Shown piece after piece: positions 59,565 to 64,000 of a stretch of DNA of 64,000 nt. Every line of letters starts with the position of its first letter. Position 1 is the stretch's first letter. The notes beneath the pieces are model-generated. The model ran no database searches, was not told the origin of the DNA, and saw only the letters and a list, made by a program, of their open reading frames with translations. This stretch comes from Hyaloscypha bicolor E (lineage: Eukaryota > Ascomycota > Leotiomycetes > Helotiales > Hyaloscyphaceae): contig NW_020194554.1 in assembly GCF_002865645.1 (NCBI RefSeq), positions 992,001-1,056,000 on the forward strand, given 5' to 3'. The translations under genes and the position numbers were made by a program.

Positions 59565-61211
59565 TCATAAAAATACACCCAAAACCCCTACAAACAACTC
59601 AAAGACCCCCGAGCTCACCTCCCAAATCCCCGTACCCCCCCTCACCCCTCCTCTCCCATTCGCAGCCCCCGCCCTACTCGTCGAACTCAGCACCCCTCCC
59701 GCCGCGCCCGGACTCTGAAAAGGTTGCCCCACCTTCGTGCCCGTATTCGACGGGTTCAGCGTCGTAAGAACATGCGGCGTGACTTTTGTGATCTTCGCCG
59801 CATTCGCCGAGCTGTATGATGCAAGTATTGCAAGAAGTCCAGAGTCGGTAGTTGTAGGTGTTGCGGGTGTGGAGACCGGGTCATTCTTTGTCAGTGCGCT
59901 GCGCCAGGAGGCGATTTCGGAGTCTACTGCGTCGGATGTTTGGGGACTGGGAAGGTTAGTGGTGGTGGGAAAGGGATGGATGGAGATGGAGGCTTACCCG
60001 CAGACTGCAGGAGTTGAAGCATCGACCACGAGGTAGATCATAGCGTCCGTGGCTCCGGTTGCGTCGTTTACGAGGGCGAATACCCATTCGCCGGGTATGA
60101 TGAAAGGATCTGAGGGTGGGACGGTCCAGCTGAAGGACCCGGTGTTCTTGATACGATCTGATGGAATTGGTTAGCCTACTTTCAACGACTATGCGAAAGG
60201 AGCCAGACCTGCTAAGGTGACGTTGGCTCCATGTGGGGAATCTCTGATGATTAACAGCGAGATTGTTGATGCTGTGCTTGGAGACCAGTTGAACGTGTGA
60301 CTCTGTCCAACAACTAGAGGAGCGTAGGGACCAATGAATTCATCCTGGCTGTCAGGAGGTAAGATGTTGAAGCTAGGAGAGATGCTCGTTGCGCCTGTAG
60401 TATCATCCACAAGAGTGAGGTACCAGCCACCAGCACCTGTGCCATCTAGGGTACTGTCATTAGGAGGCGTCCAGGCAAAGGATCCAGAATTTGAGATGTT
60501 TTCTATCTGATTAACAAGTTCGAATTGCACAGGGAAGGGAAAACTTACTCAGGATGGTGGCCGATGAGATCATGTATGAATTTGACATCGAGGGATTCAG
60601 AATCAAGGAGACGGTGCCTTTGGTGGTCGGCTGCCATTGGATATTAGTTGCAACACCGACACGCATGACGCCGTTTTTGTCGGCGGGGGTCACGAAGGGA
60701 TTGGGCCCTGTTGGCACAGGGAGTGCAGAAGTGCAGGTTGTCGTTTGCGGAACCGATGTATAGGTAGCATAGTCGATGGAGCTGAACGTATACGGTCCAA
60801 GGGCAAATTTAGGACTGTACGAAACGGGGAAATTGAAGTCTCTGGCTATGGAAAGACAGTAAAAGCCTCCAAGACTTGCTGGGACATTCCAGACATAGCT
60901 TCCCGAGTTGGGAATCCCCTCTGCATATCATTAGCGCTTGGTTTGTTCACAGGACTCGGGATGCAGGTATGCAGCCAGGCTCTTTCTCACTTACGAGAAA
61001 TGGGAATGGCTATCGTTGGTACATAAGACGGATATCCAGTCAAAGAATACAACAGGATGTCGATGGTGGAATAGGTTCCTGGGGCCCATGTGATTGTGAA
61101 TGGCTTGCCAGCGACTGGGGACCCGGTGTAAGTGAAATCATTGGCCGCAATCGTTGCCCGTGCCAGAAAGCCCAACAAGACAGCGAAGATCCATCTAAAC
61201 CTCACCATCAT
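59565..61211 (-). CDS. KRE9/KNH-like cell-wall protein with three repeats
   Basis: Five exons (60995-61211, 60549-60920, 60209-60502, 59998-60157, 59565-59946) with introns of 74, 46, 51 and 51 bp, all GT-AG and in frame, encode 474 residues. A signal peptide (IFAVLLGFLARATIAA, about 1-22) is followed by three similar beta-sandwich units. The first two open with F-x-I-x-W (KPFTITWAPGT, ATNIQWQPTT) and the third with HTFNWSP. Each later carries a G-S-[YF]-x-W core (NSGSYVWNVP, NSGSFAWTPP, NTGSFSWTVP). This is the pattern of the Kre9/Knh1-related Ser-Thr-rich membrane-anchored family involved in beta-1,6-glucan and wall assembly. The last exon is Ser/Thr/Ala/Gly-rich and ends in a hydrophobic stretch (FELFVGVLGVFL), a possible GPI signal. 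The last exon's exact end is less certain. Confidence 0.86.
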
Positions 61212-61646
61212 GTTCGCGGAAAATTAGTGTTGAAGATCATCGTGACTCATTGAAGATGAGATTATTGCCATCCATCAGCAAGACGCGCCACTTTCATTTT
61301 CACAAGTTAATCAACACCGGAGATTGAAGACATTTTATCCGGTGGCACAGCAAACAAATTTTGAGGCAAGAGACATGACTGCTAACATTTCCAGAAATGT
61401 GATGAAACTGTTCGCAATTACATTGATGAAGGTACGAAGGTAGACTCGAAAGCAGATGTTTCAAATATTGAAATATGTTATTGAAGATATTCAGGGGTTG
61501 CATAGCTCTTGGGATATCTGTGACGGAGGTATTTTACCCCTTTTCTTAGCGAGCGACAGGGGTTCCAAAGTCATATTGCATCAGTGAGCGTGGCAGAACC
61601 TCGGCACAGGCACAGGCACAGGCTCAGGCTCAGGCTCAGGCTCAGG
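61212..61646. other. Upstream region of the wall-protein gene
   Basis: Ordinary sequence with no gene. Its right end (about 61,605-61,646) is a hexanucleotide array of CACAGG then CTCAGG units, roughly seven copies, ending exactly at the MITE border. Confidence 0.55.
61605..61646 (+). repeat. CACAGG/CTCAGG hexanucleotide repeat
   Basis: About seven six-base units, three of the CACAGG type followed by four of the CTCAGG type. The final TCAGG (61642-61646) also serves as the left target duplication of the neighbouring MITE. Confidence 0.85.
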
Positions 61647-62224
61647 CACGCGCCTCCGCTTAGTCGTGATACACCAAAGTCTGGCCCGAAAATTAACGTT
61701 TTCTATAATTACTCCCACAATATTTGCAAATAAATTTTTACAAAATTTCAGAGTATAGCCCTATAGACGATATATCGTTCGATATAAGTTTTAGGGGAAA
61801 GCCAAGTGTCTTAGCTGTATAATAAATCAATAAGGGACTTGACTTTCAGGCTCGATTCGCTAACAAATTTGGCGGGTGTGTATGTCACGATAAGGTGATA
61901 TTGCAGTGGTGGTAAAGAGCTTGAATTGAGCTGAAGGCTGTGCGCCCGGCTAAAAGCACTGGCTACACGCTAAGTCACGTGCAGTGGCACCACGTGACTG
62001 GTGCCACGTAACAGTGTATTACGACTAAGCGGAGGCACGTGTGAGCTTATAAAGACTATTCCACGTAGATACAAAGACTATATTGATGGCTATGGTCAAG
62101 TGATGGCCTGGTAATTTATTTATATTTTTTTTATTAATTAAATGTGGGGTTATTTGCAAGTGAAGTGTGTTTTTGGTGGTGCGGGCGCAATTTTGTGTGT
62201 ACCACGACTAAACGGAGGCGCGTG
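61647..62224. mobile_element. MITE-like element with CACGCGCCTCCG inverted ends
   Basis: The left end starts CACGCGCCTCCGCTTAGTCG. The right end, reversed, starts CACGCGCCTCCGTTTAGTCG, one mismatch in 20. Direct TCAGG flanks at 61642-61646 and 62225-62229 look like a 5-bp target duplication. A third copy of the terminal motif, in right-end orientation, lies inside at about 62015-62041, so the unit may be a composite of a 395-bp and a 578-bp form. It has no coding capacity. The superfamily cannot be named safely. Confidence 0.72.
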
Positions 62225-62630
62225 TCAGGGTATCTCGCACTCTGTAAAGCTCTTGTCTTCGACCACCAGCAGTCAGAGTTGCCATGCAACGCTCTTCAGC
62301 CTCTCTGCTTGCACTTCAGACGTGCAGTTGTTCTTCGTCCCTCTATTAAATTGCGGCTGTGGCCCTTACATAGCGGCATAGAACTGACTGTCCCAATGTT
62401 TGGGCCCTAACGGCAAAGTCAGCCCACCTTGTCGGTGGGGGGAGCTCTGCCAACAAGTCAAATGAATAGAGCTTGGGCGTCTCCAGCTCTGACTATCTGA
62501 ATCCGCAGGAAAATTCCAATTCTCGAGCAACCGAATGCGAGATGGTTTTCCGCAGAGCTTCATCGGACCTCGCCTGTCAACTCGCTAAGACAACCAGCTT
62601 CCTTGATTGTATAAAATCACAACCGATCTC
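62225..62630. other. Intergenic, 3' side of the transcription-factor-like gene
   Basis: About 400 bp of ordinary composition. Two overlapping plus frames near 62,142-62,410 start inside the MITE and are unsupported. Confidence 0.5.
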
Positions 62631-64000
62631 TCATAGATACAGCGTTATCCTCATGCTGCTCTCAACCCAATCAAGAAGACAAATCCTCTTTTCATAGCTT
62701 TCAAGGCTTGGTTTGGCGCTCCGAGAGGCGCTGGGTAGGCGACAACTGATGTTCATGCATCGAAGGTGGACATCGTTCCATTGTTCCGGTGAGAACCCAG
62801 AATTCTCTTCTTCGGCCTTCACCAATGCCTCCCCAATTCTTGCAACCATCATGCTGTCCCACAATCCTTCTCTTCTTGGACTAGCAGCTTTCAACGCCGC
62901 GATCGCCTCCCATCGAACCATCTTGTCCCGACACTTGACGACCACGAGAAACAAAATTGGCACAATTCCAACGTCAAACACGTAGGACTTCACAAATCGT
63001 GGGTGGATTGTGACTGTTTGACACAGGCCGACGATTTCGCAGTACTCTGGGAGGAAGACGTCGTATGACTGCGGACCGGAGCTTTCAAGTCTTGTCGCTC
63101 GAATGCAAAGTTTGAGGGTCAAGGCATGAATGCGCAGAAGGGTAGCTCCTACAAAGTCCTTCTCTCCTTCTGGGCTCCTCGAATGCTTCAGTACGGGTGC
63201 GAATGCCGATTCCCAGTGAAGAAGCTCTTCTTCTACTTCATTAAAATTTTCGGGGGATATCTGACATGCGTCATAGGGAGGGGTGAGCAATGACTGCGCG
63301 GCATCCTGCCTGCCTTCCTGCACAGCCGATAAATGGTGAAAGATTCGGGCGGAGGTGATGTCAAAGTAATATTTACTTTCAGCTAGGGAACAGAAGCTGG
63401 TTGGCATTGATTGAACGTCGGGTACTCTGTTGCGGGGGTTCCGTGCGGATGTTGGAATGTCGATCCAGGTAAGCATATGGATGTCCAATTTGGCAAAGGC
63501 TTGAACCATCTCGTCTTCAATAACAAACGGTGCTGGCGAAAATCCTCTCGGTGTTGCAGGCTCTCCCTTGCTCTCGAGCCAGTTATGCATCAGCTCTTGT
63601 GCACTGCGAACGTTGATCAAGGCTAATCGCACGTCTCCATGGAAGTTTTCGAAGCAGAAAATTAACAGAGCAGCGATGAGAGCAGTTCTCAGAGAATCCT
63701 TTCCCAACGAAATAGCTTCTCGTACTCCTTTCAGGGCTTTGCCATACTGAGAAAGCGCATATCGATGATGTGCTTCGGACGCTCTCGAGGGTGATTTTGA
63801 ACCTGCGTCTCTGCAAGCTCTGTCTAACGCGGCAATCGCAACAGTGCAATTTAAAATGGATGTCTCCTCGTGGCACGCTTGGAAAACAATCCGCTTCCAC
63901 AACGGACTGTCGAATCCTCCAGCAAGGGCATCTGCGGTCTCGTGATAGAAGAATCGAAAGTAGCGGGCTTCCTCCTGATCTTGGAAAGCGATCGAGATTG
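62631..64000 (-). CDS. Fungal transcription-factor-like protein, C-terminal part (cut by window edge)
   Basis: The minus-strand frame is open from the right edge of the window to a stop at 62631, giving about 456 residues without an intron. The visible part begins with ARYFRFFYHETADALAGGFD and LWKRIVFQACHEE. It continues with the helical pattern of the fungal-specific transcription factor domain 2 (the DUF3468-like region): INVRSAQELMHNW, FAKLDIHMLTWID, and an all-helical middle. Such proteins normally carry an N-terminal Zn2Cys6 DNA-binding cluster, which would lie beyond position 64000 and cannot be confirmed. They regulate metabolic genes in the nucleus. A Cys6-less paralogue of the family is possible. 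Confidence 0.75.
   Translation of the reverse strand, partial: ISIAFQDQEEARYFRFFYHETADALAGGFDSPLWKRIVFQACHEETSILNCTVAIAALDRACRDAGSKSPSRASEAHHRYALSQYGKALKGVREAISLGKDSLRTALIAALLIFCFENFHGDVRLALINVRSAQELMHNWLESKGEPATPRGFSPAPFVIEDEMVQAFAKLDIHMLTWIDIPTSARNPRNRVPDVQSMPTSFCSLAESKYYFDITSARIFHHLSAVQEGRQDAAQSLLTPPYDACQISPENFNEVEEELLHWESAFAPVLKHSRSPEGEKDFVGATLLRIHALTLKLCIRATRLESSGPQSYDVFLPEYCEIVGLCQTVTIHPRFVKSYVFDVGIVPILFLVVVKCRDKMVRWEAIAALKAASPRREGLWDSMMVARIGEALVKAEEENSGFSPEQWNDVHLRCMNISCRLPSASRSAKPSLESYEKRICLLDWVESSMRITLYL

Overview
The window looks like nuclear DNA of a filamentous ascomycete. The genes carry short introns of about 45-75 bp with GT-AG borders. Protein families are typical of moulds: a nitrilase, a Zn2Cys6-factor C-terminal domain, a KRE9/KNH-like wall protein and a long disordered protein ending in a basic patch. 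About half of the window is extremely AT-rich, with C-to-T and G-to-A decay on both strands, the signature of repeat-induced point mutation (RIP). A Leotiomycetes-like origin is only a guess.

Positions 1 to about 31,460 are a nested graveyard of transposable elements. From left to right: (a) a very decayed Ty1/copia relic, cut by an inverted solo LTR (678-962) and then by a complete relic of the same family (1784-8137, minus strand, 299-bp LTRs, 5-bp target duplication); (b) a further solo LTR (8751-9035); (c) an unassigned AT-rich stretch; (d) a second-family Ty3/gypsy relic (10829-20105) with very short LTRs; (e) a 1-kb island of normal composition holding an intron-containing tRNA-Gly(GCC); (f) a pogo/Fot1-type DNA transposon (21435-31462, TA duplication) whose transposase is split by a chromodomain-bearing Ty3/gypsy element (22772-30605, AAAAG duplication). 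No intact transposon protein remains.

Positions 31,465 to 64,000 are gene-bearing, with small AT islands and two MITE-like elements. Supported genes are: nitrilase (-), INP54-like inositol polyphosphate 5-phosphatase with a C-terminal membrane anchor (+), a zinc-finger-like gene with two in-frame TAG codons (+), a seven-helix membrane protein (+), a Cys-rich single-pass surface protein (-), a small N/S/Q-rich protein gene with an in-frame TAA (-), an epoxide hydrolase (-), a 1552-residue disordered protein (+), a DEDDh exonuclease with SPETSF repeats (+), a three-repeat KRE9/KNH-like wall protein (-), and the C-terminal part of a fungal transcription-factor-like protein running off the right edge (-). 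These are independent housekeeping or accessory genes. I see no biosynthetic cluster, CRISPR array or defence system.

The most interesting points are the datable nesting order of the elements, the gradient of RIP damage inside the pogo element, three premature stops next to the RIP region that each fit a CpA-to-TpA change, and two MITE families with clean inverted repeats. Exon borders were set by hand from splice signals, frame continuity and family resemblance, without transcript data.
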